Shown here piece by piece: positions 8,976 through 20,234 of a stretch of DNA of 38,811 nucleotides (within the stretch, counting starts at the first letter, position 1; every line of letters begins with the position of its first letter). The notes under the pieces are model-generated. The model had not been told where the DNA came from, ran no database searches, and saw only the letters and a list, made by a program, of their open reading frames with translations. The translations under genes were made by a program, and so were the position numbers. The stretch is from Bacteroidales bacterium. Lineage in GTDB: Bacteria; Bacteroidota; Bacteroidia; Bacteroidales; Marinilabiliaceae. The DNA lies in assembly GCA_024401415.1 (NCBI GenBank), contig JAKSLC010000008.1, forward strand, positions 1-38,811. The letters are read 5' to 3'.

Positions 8976-9917
8976 ATGCAGACACTAATAGAGCACATTC
9001 GCGAAAAACTATCAAATCGTCCATACTCATGCGCTCCAACCGAGTTGTATTCAGCCGACACACTATATGCAGGCTTCAAGGCAGACGATCCAGCAACACG
9101 CTACACATACTTTGACATTCAGGTATACGACCATTACATAAATACGGGAAAAGGCAGGGCTGAAACAGAAGAAGAGGCCTTGGCCAGAGTTCTTCACGAT
9201 CATAATATCTACAGATTATTATGCGAATTTCTTGACCAATATGAGAAACGCAAAGTAGTAGGTATTATGGGTGGACATGGAATATTACGAACAAGTAAAG
9301 ATTACAAAGATGTTGTACTGCTGAGCAAGCATCTTACAGAATCAGGCAGCCTGATGATAAGCGGTGGCGGACCTGGGGCTATGGAGGCCACGCATCTTGG
9401 TGCATTACTAGCAGGATATCCGGATAGTGCTATTGATGAGGCCATAGAGATACTCTCCGTGGCACCTAGCTTCAAAGAAGACTTATGGTTAGCATCTGCA
9501 TTTACGGTTCTCAAGAGATTTCCTCAAACTCAATACAAAAGTTTAAGTATACCCACATGGTTATATGGGCACGAGCCATCTACACCATTTGCAACGCATA
9601 TTGCCAAACTATTCGACAATAGCATACGAGAAGACACTATCTTGACCGTCGCTTATGGAGGGATAGTATATACCCCTGGCAGCGCTGGCACTACTCAGGA
9701 GATTTTTCAGGAGATAACACAGAATCATTACCTGAGTTATGGATTCAGCAGTCCTATGATATTCATGGGTGAAGATTTCTGGACCAATGAGATGCCAATG
9801 TACCCTCTGCTTGACTCTTTAGTCAAGAGCGGAAGATACAAAAACCTATTATTGTCATTGACAGACAATATAAACGAGGTAGAGAACATACTCGTAGAAT
9901 TTAGGAAAGAGAAATAA
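8976..9917 (+). CDS. LOG-family nucleotide 5'-monophosphate nucleosidase
   Basis: The 313-residue protein has the Rossmann fold of the LOG/YgdH (PpnN) group. GIMGGHGILRTSKDYKDV and MISGGGPGAMEATHLGAL form the nucleotide-binding part. YTPGSAGTTQEIFQEIT is the counterpart of the PGGxGTxxE motif, with the glutamate present. These enzymes cleave the N-glycosidic bond of nucleoside monophosphates, releasing base and ribose 5-phosphate. The longer N-terminus, compared with about 190-residue LOG proteins, points to the YgdH-like branch. It stands 40 bases after folK. Confidence 0.85.
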   Translation: MQTLIEHIREKLSNRPYSCAPTELYSADTLYAGFKADDPATRYTYFDIQVYDHYINTGKGRAETEEEALARVLHDHNIYRLLCEFLDQYEKRKVVGIMGGHGILRTSKDYKDVVLLSKHLTESGSLMISGGGPGAMEATHLGALLAGYPDSAIDEAIEILSVAPSFKEDLWLASAFTVLKRFPQTQYKSLSIPTWLYGHEPSTPFATHIAKLFDNSIREDTILTVAYGGIVYTPGSAGTTQEIFQEITQNHYLSYGFSSPMIFMGEDFWTNEMPMYPLLDSLVKSGRYKNLLLSLTDNINEVENILVEFRKEK

Positions 9918-9962
9918 TAAAGATTGTAAAATCAAGAAAACATCAATTATACGTTAGACGAT

Positions 9963-10427
9963 ATGGAATATCTGTCAAAAGAGTGCTATGACAACCTCGT
10001 AGCTGAATTAAATCAGATGGCGAATGTGGAGCTTCCTCGCATTATAGATGCTATAGCAGAAGCCGCTGCGCAAGGAGACAGAAGTGAGAACTACGAGTAT
10101 CATGCAGCAAAGCGAGCACAAGGCAAACTACTAAGTCAGATTAGATACAAGCAAAGAATACTAGAGAATGCCCGAGTTATGGATATGTCGCATCTTGACA
10201 GCTCTGTGGTAGGGTTGTTTTGCAAAGTAGAGATAACAAACTTAGCCAATAACACGAAGATGACATATACCATAGTAAGTCCACACGAAGCCAACCTTAA
10301 AGAGTGCAAACTCTCACAGAAGTCGCCTATCGCCCAAGCGCTGGTTGGCAAGAAAGTAGGGTATATTGTGGAGGCACAGGTTCCTGTCGGAATACTTAAA
10401 CTCAGAATAGACAGCATAACGATTTGA
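9963..10427 (+). CDS. greA: GreA/GreB-family transcription elongation factor
   Basis: The 154 residues show the two GreA domains. The N-terminal coiled coil has acidic tip residues in AAAQGDRSENYEYHAAK, the motif that enters the RNA polymerase secondary channel and stimulates transcript cleavage. The C-terminal FKBP-like domain carries SPIAQALVGKKVGYIVE. It rescues backtracked RNA polymerase. Some Bacteroidetes encode more than one Gre-like protein, so the exact paralogue is uncertain. Confidence 0.88.
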   Translation: MEYLSKECYDNLVAELNQMANVELPRIIDAIAEAAAQGDRSENYEYHAAKRAQGKLLSQIRYKQRILENARVMDMSHLDSSVVGLFCKVEITNLANNTKMTYTIVSPHEANLKECKLSQKSPIAQALVGKKVGYIVEAQVPVGILKLRIDSITI

Positions 10428-10466
10428 GATGCCGCTGCTATAAGGTGTTTTTTACATTCTTTTCAT

Positions 10467-10474
10467 TATATTTG
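10467..10474 (+). promoter_or_regulatory. -7 promoter element for the S41 protease gene
   Basis: TATATTTG is an exact TAnnTTTG match, 37 bases before the start codon of the protease. The T-rich segment about 20 bases upstream could serve as the -33 region. Confidence 0.6.
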
Positions 10475-10510
10475 CACGTTATACAAAACTAGAAACAGAA
10501 CAAACAACTG

Positions 10511-12220
10511 ATGAAAGTATCTATTAAACGCGCGATTAAGGTCGCAGGTATCGTTTGCTTAGCATTTACTCTAGGCGCATGTTTCAGTGCATTCAAGGGA
10601 GACAAGAAGAATTTTGAGGTAATACAAAACCTCGATATTTTCCACTCGCTATTCAAAGAGCTCAACCTGTCGTATGTTGACGACATTGATCCTAAGAAAC
10701 TTATCAAGACGGCTATTGATAATATGCTCAAGAGCCTCGACCCTTATACCAACTATATCCCTCGCGAGGAGATGGACGACTTCAAGATTCAGACCACTGG
10801 AGAATATGGTGGCGTAGGTTCGGTCATTTCTGTGAGCGATACTACCGAATACATAATGGTTCGTGAAATTTACCCAGACAAACCAGCTCATAAGGCAGGT
10901 CTCAAAGCAGGTGACCTTTTCCTTGAAGTTGGCGGTGTAGATGTTCGCAATAAAACAGTTGCAGAAGTAAGCGACCTACTTCGTGGCAAGCCTGATACAG
11001 ATTGCAAACTCAAGATATTGCGTAATGGCAAAGAGATAAATACTGTTGCTCACCGTCAGAAGATTCAGCTGAACGCTGTTCCATATAGCGCGGTTCTTGA
11101 TGGTGGTGTAGGATATATCCTCTTGACAAGTTTTACTACGAACTGTGCAGATGAAGTATCTCGAGCATTCAAATCTCTCAAGGAACAGGGTGCAACTTCC
11201 ATGATTCTTGACCTTCGTGCAAACCCTGGTGGCTTGCTTGACGAGTCTCTGAAACTGGCAAATCTCTTCATTCCTCGTGGCTCTAAAATCCTGAGCACCA
11301 AGGGACGTGTACAGATAAACAATCGCACATATACCGCTACTGCCAATCCTATCGATACCGTAATGCCTATGGTAGTGATGATCAACAGAGCATCTGCATC
11401 TGCCAGTGAGATCGTCAGCGGTTCTCTACAAGATATGGACCGTGCCGTAATACTTGGCCAGCGTTCGTATGGCAAAGGATTGGTTCAGACTACACGCGAG
11501 TTGGAGTATAACAATGCCCTGAAGCTCACTACTGCTAAGTATTATATACCATCTGGCCGTTGTATTCAAGCTCTTGACTACTCTCATCGCGATGAGTCTG
11601 GTGCTGTAGGTTATGTTCCAGACTCACTGATATCTGAATTCAAGACGCTCCACGGCCGTACAGTATATGACGGTGGTGGCATATCGCCTGACGTATACCT
11701 TGAACCTGAGAAATATGCTAATATCAGCGTATCTCTTCTCGCATACAACATCCCATTCTTTTATGCGATAAAGTATGTAAATGAGCATCCACAAATTGCA
11801 GAAGTAAAGTCTTTCGCCTTGACAGATGCTGAGTATAACGACTTCTGCGAGTACGTAGCAAATCACAAGAAATTTGAGTACAAGAGTCGCACTTTCGAAG
11901 CTGTCAAGGAACTTGAAAAAGCTGCAAAATACGACAAATACTACGACGACAATACTGCACTCTTTGAGCAACTTCGTTCAAGCCTTAAGCCACAACTTAT
12001 GAAAGATATGGAGATTAACAAGGACGAGATTCGTGAACTTGTTGAATCTGAGATTATAGTAGCTAAATACTATCGTGCCGGCGGATTGGCTCATGGCTTA
12101 AAATTCGACAAGGAGGTAGCCGAGGCAGTTAAGGTTCTCCAAGACAAAGAGAGGTACAATGGTCTTCTAAACGGCACTGTGCCAAGTCACGCAGGCGACA
12201 AGCGCAAAAGCAATAAATAA
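10511..12220 (+). CDS. S41 (CtpA/Tsp-type) C-terminal processing peptidase
   Basis: This 569-residue protein begins with a hydrophobic export segment ending in LGAC, a possible lipobox (Cys about residue 24), so it is probably anchored on the periplasmic side. A PDZ domain follows (about 95-180; YGGVGSVIS, then AGLKAGDLFLEVGG). The S41 protease core carries the Ser-Lys dyad: Ser in RASASASEI and Lys in RSYGKGLVQT. A helical C-terminal extension is typical of Bacteroidetes members. It should degrade or trim periplasmic proteins from their C-termini. The gene has its own promoter and is followed 5 bases later by a second protease gene. Confidence 0.92.
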   Translation: MKVSIKRAIKVAGIVCLAFTLGACFSAFKGDKKNFEVIQNLDIFHSLFKELNLSYVDDIDPKKLIKTAIDNMLKSLDPYTNYIPREEMDDFKIQTTGEYGGVGSVISVSDTTEYIMVREIYPDKPAHKAGLKAGDLFLEVGGVDVRNKTVAEVSDLLRGKPDTDCKLKILRNGKEINTVAHRQKIQLNAVPYSAVLDGGVGYILLTSFTTNCADEVSRAFKSLKEQGATSMILDLRANPGGLLDESLKLANLFIPRGSKILSTKGRVQINNRTYTATANPIDTVMPMVVMINRASASASEIVSGSLQDMDRAVILGQRSYGKGLVQTTRELEYNNALKLTTAKYYIPSGRCIQALDYSHRDESGAVGYVPDSLISEFKTLHGRTVYDGGGISPDVYLEPEKYANISVSLLAYNIPFFYAIKYVNEHPQIAEVKSFALTDAEYNDFCEYVANHKKFEYKSRTFEAVKELEKAAKYDKYYDDNTALFEQLRSSLKPQLMKDMEINKDEIRELVESEIIVAKYYRAGGLAHGLKFDKEVAEAVKVLQDKERYNGLLNGTVPSHAGDKRKSNK

Positions 12221-12225
12221 ACATC

Positions 12226-13083
12226 ATGATTGATAGAAATAGGATAACCCCACTGACGACACTCGCAGTATTAGGGATATTCTTCTTATGCCTATTGGCA
12301 TCATATATTGCCGCATTCAGCATATTAGGTATTCCTGATAGCAATGGACAATATGAATACTACCCTATGATGATTGCTCAAATCATCTCCTCGGTACTGG
12401 CTTTTGGGGTGCCTACTATTATAGTATCTGCATGGAAAACAGGTAAGCCTCTTGACACACTGACAGATGTCAAGTCAACAAGAGCTATAGCTTGGGTATT
12501 AGCCTTAGCTTGCCTTACAGTATGCCAACCTCTCGTACAGTGGGCTTCGTTCATCAATGAGCAACTGTGCATGAAGATGGATTCTTGGGAGAACCTACGC
12601 GCTCTGTCAACTATCAGCAATAAGGCTTATTGCAGTATTATGAAACACGACACGATAGCGGAATGTTGCCTGATGTTTTTCACTATCGCTGTTCTACCCG
12701 CCATAGTTGAAGAGATGTTCTTCCGCGGAACAATGCAGCAGATTCTGACGGCTACTACACGAAGTCCATGGATGGCAATACTCACTACTTCTGCCATTTT
12801 CAGCCTCTTGCATGGCGATATCGTAGCTTTCTTACCTAGATTCCTTCTTGGATATATCCTTGGCATCATATATTACTATGGGAAAAATATATGGGTAAAT
12901 ATTGCAGCACACGCATTCAATAATACCCTATCGGTTATATTCATCATCTCATCTGATGGCGATATGCTGGAAACCCTCAATAAACTTCAGGAAAACCCTG
13001 GCCCTATAATGCCTATCATCGCCTTGGCGCTTACCATTTGGGGCGTACAAGGATTCATTTATCGCACTCGCGAAAACATATAA
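12226..13083 (+). CDS. CPBP-family intramembrane metalloprotease
   Basis: The 285-residue protein has about eight hydrophobic segments and the Abi/CPBP motifs: EEMFFRG (glutamates near residues 162-163), FSLLHGD with the second metal-binding residue, and HAFNN near the C-terminus. Members are membrane-embedded Glu/His metalloproteases related to type II CAAX proteases. The substrate is unknown. It begins 5 bases after the S41 protease gene and may be in its operon. Confidence 0.9.
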   Translation: MIDRNRITPLTTLAVLGIFFLCLLASYIAAFSILGIPDSNGQYEYYPMMIAQIISSVLAFGVPTIIVSAWKTGKPLDTLTDVKSTRAIAWVLALACLTVCQPLVQWASFINEQLCMKMDSWENLRALSTISNKAYCSIMKHDTIAECCLMFFTIAVLPAIVEEMFFRGTMQQILTATTRSPWMAILTTSAIFSLLHGDIVAFLPRFLLGYILGIIYYYGKNIWVNIAAHAFNNTLSVIFIISSDGDMLETLNKLQENPGPIMPIIALALTIWGVQGFIYRTRENI

Positions 13084-13091
13084 CTAACTAA

Positions 13092-16223
<3,132 letters not shown>

Positions 16224-16244
16224 TCTGAGTCATACAGAATAGAC

Positions 16245-16276
16245 GAGGCTGACTTGAATCTAAGTCAGCCTCTTTT
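16245..16276 (+). terminator. Intrinsic terminator after the beta-galactosidase gene
   Basis: An 11-bp perfect stem (GAGGCTGACTT and its complement) with a 6-base loop is followed by TTTTGTTT, 21 bases after the stop codon. Its stem and the 14 bases before it are nearly repeated in the terminator at 19384-19416. Confidence 0.85.
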
Positions 16277-16315
16277 GTTTCCATTTTACCTTTCCTTAAT
16301 CGAATCTTTATCAAT

Positions 16316-16792
16316 CTACACACCAACACTATATTCGTGTTTTATCTCTTCCATAACAAAGGTACTCTCCAGAGAAGAAATATTGTCATGTCGTCCTAAA
16401 ACATTTAGCAGAAATTGCTGGTAATACTGCATATCTGGCGATTGTATGCGGAGAAGATAGTCAAATGATCCTGAAATGTTATAACATTCCGTTACCTCTG
16501 GAATCGCTCTTACCATCTCTGAAAAAGCCAGTGCACGCTCGGTATTTAGTTGCCTTAGTTTTACAGAACAGAATACTGTAAACCCTTTGTTGAGTTTCTG
16601 AGCATTCAGTATAGTAGCATATTGCTTTATATACTCTGTGCGCTCTAGCCTTTTTACTCGCTCGTAGGTAGGCGTGGTGGAGAGATGTACCCTTGAGGCC
16701 AGCTCTTTATTGGTCAGACGGGCATCTTTCTGGAGTACTCGAAGTATCTCTTTGTCTTTTTCGTCTAATGTATATTCTGCGCTCTGTGCCAT
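16316..16792 (-). CDS. Lrp/AsnC-family transcriptional regulator
   Basis: The protein (158 residues) has an N-terminal winged helix (LDEKDKEILRVLQKDARLT, then ELASRVHLSTTPTYERVKRL) and a C-terminal RAM domain with GSFDYLLRIQSPDMQYYQQF. It is divergently transcribed from metY-cysK, so it probably controls sulfur assimilation into homocysteine and cysteine. It is paralogous to the Lrp protein at 1651-2148; the two share LSxxPxxERxKRLE and YYQQF/HYQQF blocks. Confidence 0.9.
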   Translation of the reverse strand: MAQSAEYTLDEKDKEILRVLQKDARLTNKELASRVHLSTTPTYERVKRLERTEYIKQYATILNAQKLNKGFTVFCSVKLRQLNTERALAFSEMVRAIPEVTECYNISGSFDYLLRIQSPDMQYYQQFLLNVLGRHDNISSLESTFVMEEIKHEYSVGV

Positions 16793-16831
16793 TTTGACTT
16801 TGTTTTAGAATATTGTTCTTTAAACTCAACA

Positions 16832-16839
16832 CAAAACTA
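16832..16839 (-). promoter_or_regulatory. -7 element for the second Lrp-type gene
   Basis: On the minus strand this reads TAGTTTTG, a TAnnTTTG match, 39 bases before the start codon. Confidence 0.5.
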
Positions 16840-16888
16840 TAATAATATTCTTAAATAATCAACAACATTGTACAGTTTATTCTTCACA

Positions 16889-16896
16889 CCCATCTT
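16889..16896 (+). promoter_or_regulatory. Possible -7 element for metY
   Basis: CATCTTTG differs from TAnnTTTG at one position and lies 50 bases before the metY start, in the same 154-bp divergent intergenic region as the Lrp promoter. Confidence 0.4.
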
Positions 16897-16946
16897 TGCA
16901 TCAGAAAAAAATAGCAAAGCAAATAATTTAAAAGAAAGGATATACA

Positions 16947-18236
16947 ATGAGCACAAAAAATCTTCACATTGAGACACTGGCACTTCATGTAGGACAAGAG
17001 CAGGCAGATCCAACAACAGACTCTCGCGCAGTGCCTATTTACCAAACTACTTCGTATGTGTTCCACAACTCTCAGCATGCCGCTGACAGATTCGGTCTAC
17101 GCGACGCTGGCAATATCTATGGTCGACTTACCAACTCTACTCAGGGTGTTTTTGAGGACCGCATTGCAGCTCTTGAGGGTGGCGTGGCAGGTTTGGCAGT
17201 AGCTAGCGGAGCTGCAGCTATTACGTACGCTCTTCAGAATGTTTGCCAAGCTGGCGACCATATAGTTGCCGCCGATAATCTTTATGGCGGTTCTTTCAAT
17301 CTTATCACACATACTCTTGCAACCCAGGGTGTTGAAAACACTATCATTCGTATCAATGATTTAAAGGCCCTTGAAGCTGCAATTCGTCCAAATACAAAGG
17401 TAATATACGCTGAGACTTTCGGCAACCCTAATTCTGATGTAACTGATCTCGATGGTATCGCTGAGGTTGCTCATCGTCACGGAATCCTGTTCATCGTTGA
17501 TAATACATTCGGTACTCCATGCTTGATCCGCCCAATCGAACATGGCGCAGATATCGTAGTTCACTCTGCTACTAAGTTCATAGGCGGACATGGTAGCTCT
17601 CTCGGTGGTGTTATCGTTGATGGCGGAAAGTTCGATTTCAAGGCTAATGCCGATCGCTACCCATCTATCGCTAAGCCAGATCCATCGTACCACGGGGCTG
17701 TATTCGCAGACGTAGCTGGCCCTGCTGCTTTCGTTACACGTATCCGTGCAGTGGTTCTTCGTGATACAGGTGCTTGTATCTCTCCATTCAATGCTTGGAT
17801 CCTCCTTCAGGGTGTAGAGTCTCTGCCTTTGCGTATAGAGCGTCATGTACAAAATGCTCTAAAGGTAGTAGAGTACTTGAGCAATCATCCTAAAGTAGCT
17901 AAGGTAAATCACCCTAGCCTTGATAATCACCCAGATAATAAGTTGTACAAAAAATACTTCCCTAAGGGCGCAGGCAGCATCTTCACTTTCGAAATCAAGG
18001 GTGGCGAGAAAGAGGCATGGGCTTTCATAGATTCCCTCAATATCTTCTCTTTGCTTGCTAATGTTGCCGATGTTAAATCGCTTGTTATCCATCCATATAC
18101 AACTACACACTCGCAAATGTCTCCAGAGGAACTAGAGGCACAGCATATCACTCCTGCTACAGTACGTTTGAGTATCGGTGTGGAGCATATTGATGATATT
18201 ATTGCCGATTTGGATCAGGCTTTTCAGAACGTTTAA
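16947..18236 (+). CDS. metY: O-acetylhomoserine sulfhydrylase
   Basis: The 429 residues match the PLP-dependent Cys/Met metabolism family. N-terminal LHIETLALHVGQEQADPTT and the TNSTQGVFEDRIAALEGG segment are typical of MetY. The pyridoxal lysine lies in HSATKFIGGHG (about residue 209). It makes homocysteine from O-acetylhomoserine and sulfide; related members accept O-acetylserine. At about 430 residues it is longer than cystathionine gamma-synthase (about 380), which favours MetY. cysK follows 33 bases later, so the two probably form one sulfide-assimilation operon. Confidence 0.93.
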   Translation: MSTKNLHIETLALHVGQEQADPTTDSRAVPIYQTTSYVFHNSQHAADRFGLRDAGNIYGRLTNSTQGVFEDRIAALEGGVAGLAVASGAAAITYALQNVCQAGDHIVAADNLYGGSFNLITHTLATQGVENTIIRINDLKALEAAIRPNTKVIYAETFGNPNSDVTDLDGIAEVAHRHGILFIVDNTFGTPCLIRPIEHGADIVVHSATKFIGGHGSSLGGVIVDGGKFDFKANADRYPSIAKPDPSYHGAVFADVAGPAAFVTRIRAVVLRDTGACISPFNAWILLQGVESLPLRIERHVQNALKVVEYLSNHPKVAKVNHPSLDNHPDNKLYKKYFPKGAGSIFTFEIKGGEKEAWAFIDSLNIFSLLANVADVKSLVIHPYTTTHSQMSPEELEAQHITPATVRLSIGVEHIDDIIADLDQAFQNV

Positions 18237-18269
18237 TTAATCACATGTTTAACGTAAGATATTGACATT

Positions 18270-19217
18270 ATGAGTAAAATAGCTAATAAACTGACAGAGC
18301 TGGTAGGTAAAACTCCTCTTTTGCAGCTCAATTCATATAGCCAGAAAGAGAATTTGGCAACTCCTATCACAGTTAAGGTTGAATACTTCAACCCTGGTGG
18401 AAGTGTTAAGGATCGTGTAGCTCTCAATATGGTTGAGCGCGCTGAGGCCGAGGGTCTCATGAAGCCAGGTGCAACAATCATCGAGCCTACCTCAGGAAAC
18501 ACTGGTGTCGGCCTCGCTTTAGTAAGCGCAGTTAAGGGTTATCACCTCATCCTCACAATGCCTGAGACTATGAGTATCGAGCGACGCAAGTTGGTAGCAG
18601 CATACGGCGCGGAAGTTATTCTGACCCCTGGTTCACAAGGCATGAAGGGAGCTATTTCAAAGGCTGAGGAGCTTCGCAATTCTATCAATGGAAGCATCAT
18701 TCTCCAACAGTTCGAGAATCCAAACAATCCTTTGGCTCACTACAGCAATACTGCCGAGGAGATATGGCGTGATACAGACGGCAAGATCGACGTCTTTATT
18801 GCTGGTGTAGGTACTGGAGGTACTGTTAGCGGTGTAGGTAAGCGCCTCAAGGAGCTCAACCCTAATATCCGTGTAATAGCAGTTGAACCAGAAACAAGTG
18901 CAGTCCTCAGTGGCGAACCTGCTGGTGCACACAAGATTCAGGGTATTGGCGCAGGTTTCGTTCCTAAGACATTCAACCGCGATGTAGTTGACGAAATTAT
19001 CAAGTGCCCTAATGACGCCGCTATACTTACAAGTCGCAAGTTGGCACTCACAGAGGGACTCCTAGTTGGCATTTCATCAGGCGCATCTGCTTATGGTGCC
19101 TCTATCATAGCAAACCGACCAGAGTTTGCAGGTAAACGCATAATCGCCCTATTGCCAGATACGGGCGAAAGATACCTCTCCACCGTGCTCTACGACACAG
19201 AGAACTATCCTCTGTAG
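18270..19217 (+). CDS. cysK: Cysteine synthase A (O-acetylserine sulfhydrylase)
   Basis: The 315-residue protein carries all CysK marks: LVGKTPLLQLNS, the PLP lysine in GGSVKDRVALNM (about residue 47), the substrate loop EPTSGNTGVGLA, QQFENPNNPLAHY, and the phosphate-binding GVGTGGTVSGVGK. LPDTGERYLST closes the protein. It converts O-acetylserine and sulfide to cysteine. It is downstream of metY, and a terminator follows at 19384. Confidence 0.96.
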   Translation: MSKIANKLTELVGKTPLLQLNSYSQKENLATPITVKVEYFNPGGSVKDRVALNMVERAEAEGLMKPGATIIEPTSGNTGVGLALVSAVKGYHLILTMPETMSIERRKLVAAYGAEVILTPGSQGMKGAISKAEELRNSINGSIILQQFENPNNPLAHYSNTAEEIWRDTDGKIDVFIAGVGTGGTVSGVGKRLKELNPNIRVIAVEPETSAVLSGEPAGAHKIQGIGAGFVPKTFNRDVVDEIIKCPNDAAILTSRKLALTEGLLVGISSGASAYGASIIANRPEFAGKRIIALLPDTGERYLSTVLYDTENYPL

Positions 19218-19383
19218 TTTTAGAAGCTGTATGGAATAAGTTGATAAAAAAGAAAATTCATAACAGCTTCTTACAATGTGAAGGCGAAGCACTCTTCTGG
19301 GCGGAGATTGCTTCGTTTGTCTTTGGTTATTTTTATTAAACGAACAGCAATAGTGGGGTTGCCCAATAATATACAGAATAGAA

Positions 19384-19416
19384 GAGGCTGACTATTGTCT
19401 AAGTCAACCTCTTTTT
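19384..19416 (+). terminator. Intrinsic terminator after cysK, twin of the one at 16245
   Basis: A 10-bp stem (GAGGCTGACT / AGTCAACCTC, one G-T pair) is followed by five T residues. It lies about 165 bases after cysK. The intervening 19218-19383 stretch has two further weak stem-loops (19222-19271 and 19284-19316) but no gene. Confidence 0.7.
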
Positions 19417-19449
19417 GTTATCTGCGATCATTAAATTATTTGTGCTTTA

Positions 19450-19839
19450 CTACTTAGTAGTTACGAGCAAAGCCCCAGAGCTTCCTTTTCTTCCATATCT
19501 ATCTAGGACTATATCCTTATCTATCTTTTCAATTGATGCGATTTGATCACTAGTTATAGATGATAATTTTGCCTTCTTTTCTTTGCTTGTTGTCAATAAT
19601 TGACCATCTAAAACGACTAATAGTTTTGTTGTGACAATTACACTTGTTTTTTTGACCTTAATCTTAGATATCTCACTCTCCTTAAAACCAATGGAAGACA
19701 TCAACATACTATCAAGTTGCATATAGTCAACAACATAGCTGACAGGCTCTTTGGAAATGTTAGGCCTGAGTTTAATAGTTTGAGCATTTGCTTGAATACA
19801 ACATATTACTAACAAACAACAAAGGAATAATGTTTTCAT
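19450..19839 (-). CDS. Small exported TonB-plug-like protein
   Basis: The 129-residue protein starts with a clear signal peptide ending in QANAQ. The mature part of about 110 residues ends with SIEKIDKDIVLDRYGRKGSS and then GALLVTTK, which closely resembles the end of TonB-receptor plug domains (the usual SIEVLKDA...YGSRGANGVILITTK). There is no barrel or DUF carrier attached. Free-standing plug-like proteins occur in Bacteroidetes, but their role is not established. It could be a partner or a decayed offshoot of a SusC-type receptor. It is the first minus-strand gene of the long leftward run. Confidence 0.7.
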   Translation of the reverse strand: MKTLFLCCLLVICCIQANAQTIKLRPNISKEPVSYVVDYMQLDSMLMSSIGFKESEISKIKVKKTSVIVTTKLLVVLDGQLLTTSKEKKAKLSSITSDQIASIEKIDKDIVLDRYGRKGSSGALLVTTK

Positions 19840-20234
19840 GATCTTTATTTTCTATAAATTAATCAAGAGAAATATCTCAAGAAATTAACACCTGAGAACC
19901 ACCAGATGTTCCAACTACGGATTATCAAGAGACTCCAAAGCAAATATAGCGCACAAAATCAACACCGCCAAACGTTAGCAACTATTTATGTTTATAATTA
20001 CATCTTGCTAATGATTACTTAACACTACTCTCACCACATAATGGTCAATCAATTATATGCTCTTCTATCGCAGCTTGATCATAACTCTTTCGCACTATAA
20101 CGCCACCTCTATCGTTATCTCGTCTTCGCCTAACTCCTCCTCCCCAATACCCCACCATCGGGCAATCCCGTCTAACCCCATACAGACAGGATTACCCGAT
20201 GTCTTGTTTATTCACCAAGCATCACAAAACATTA
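19840..20234. other. Intergenic region at the edge of the accessory island
   Basis: This stretch of about 395 bases holds no convincing gene on either strand. The only clear structure is the long imperfect palindrome at 20157-20200. Its composition shifts from AT-rich to pyrimidine-rich around 20100-20160. It may mark the junction between conserved chromosome and accessory genes, but no attachment-site repeat was recognised. Confidence 0.5.
20157..20200. repeat. Long imperfect inverted repeat
   Basis: Two 17-base arms (ATCGGGCAATCCCGTCT and AGACAGGATTACCCGAT) differ at two positions, both tolerating G-U pairing on one strand, around a 10-base loop. It lies 35 bases beyond the end of the AAA ATPase gene. 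No T-tract follows in that direction, so a classic terminator is unlikely. It may be a dispersed palindromic repeat or a 3' RNA-stabilising hairpin. Confidence 0.6.
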
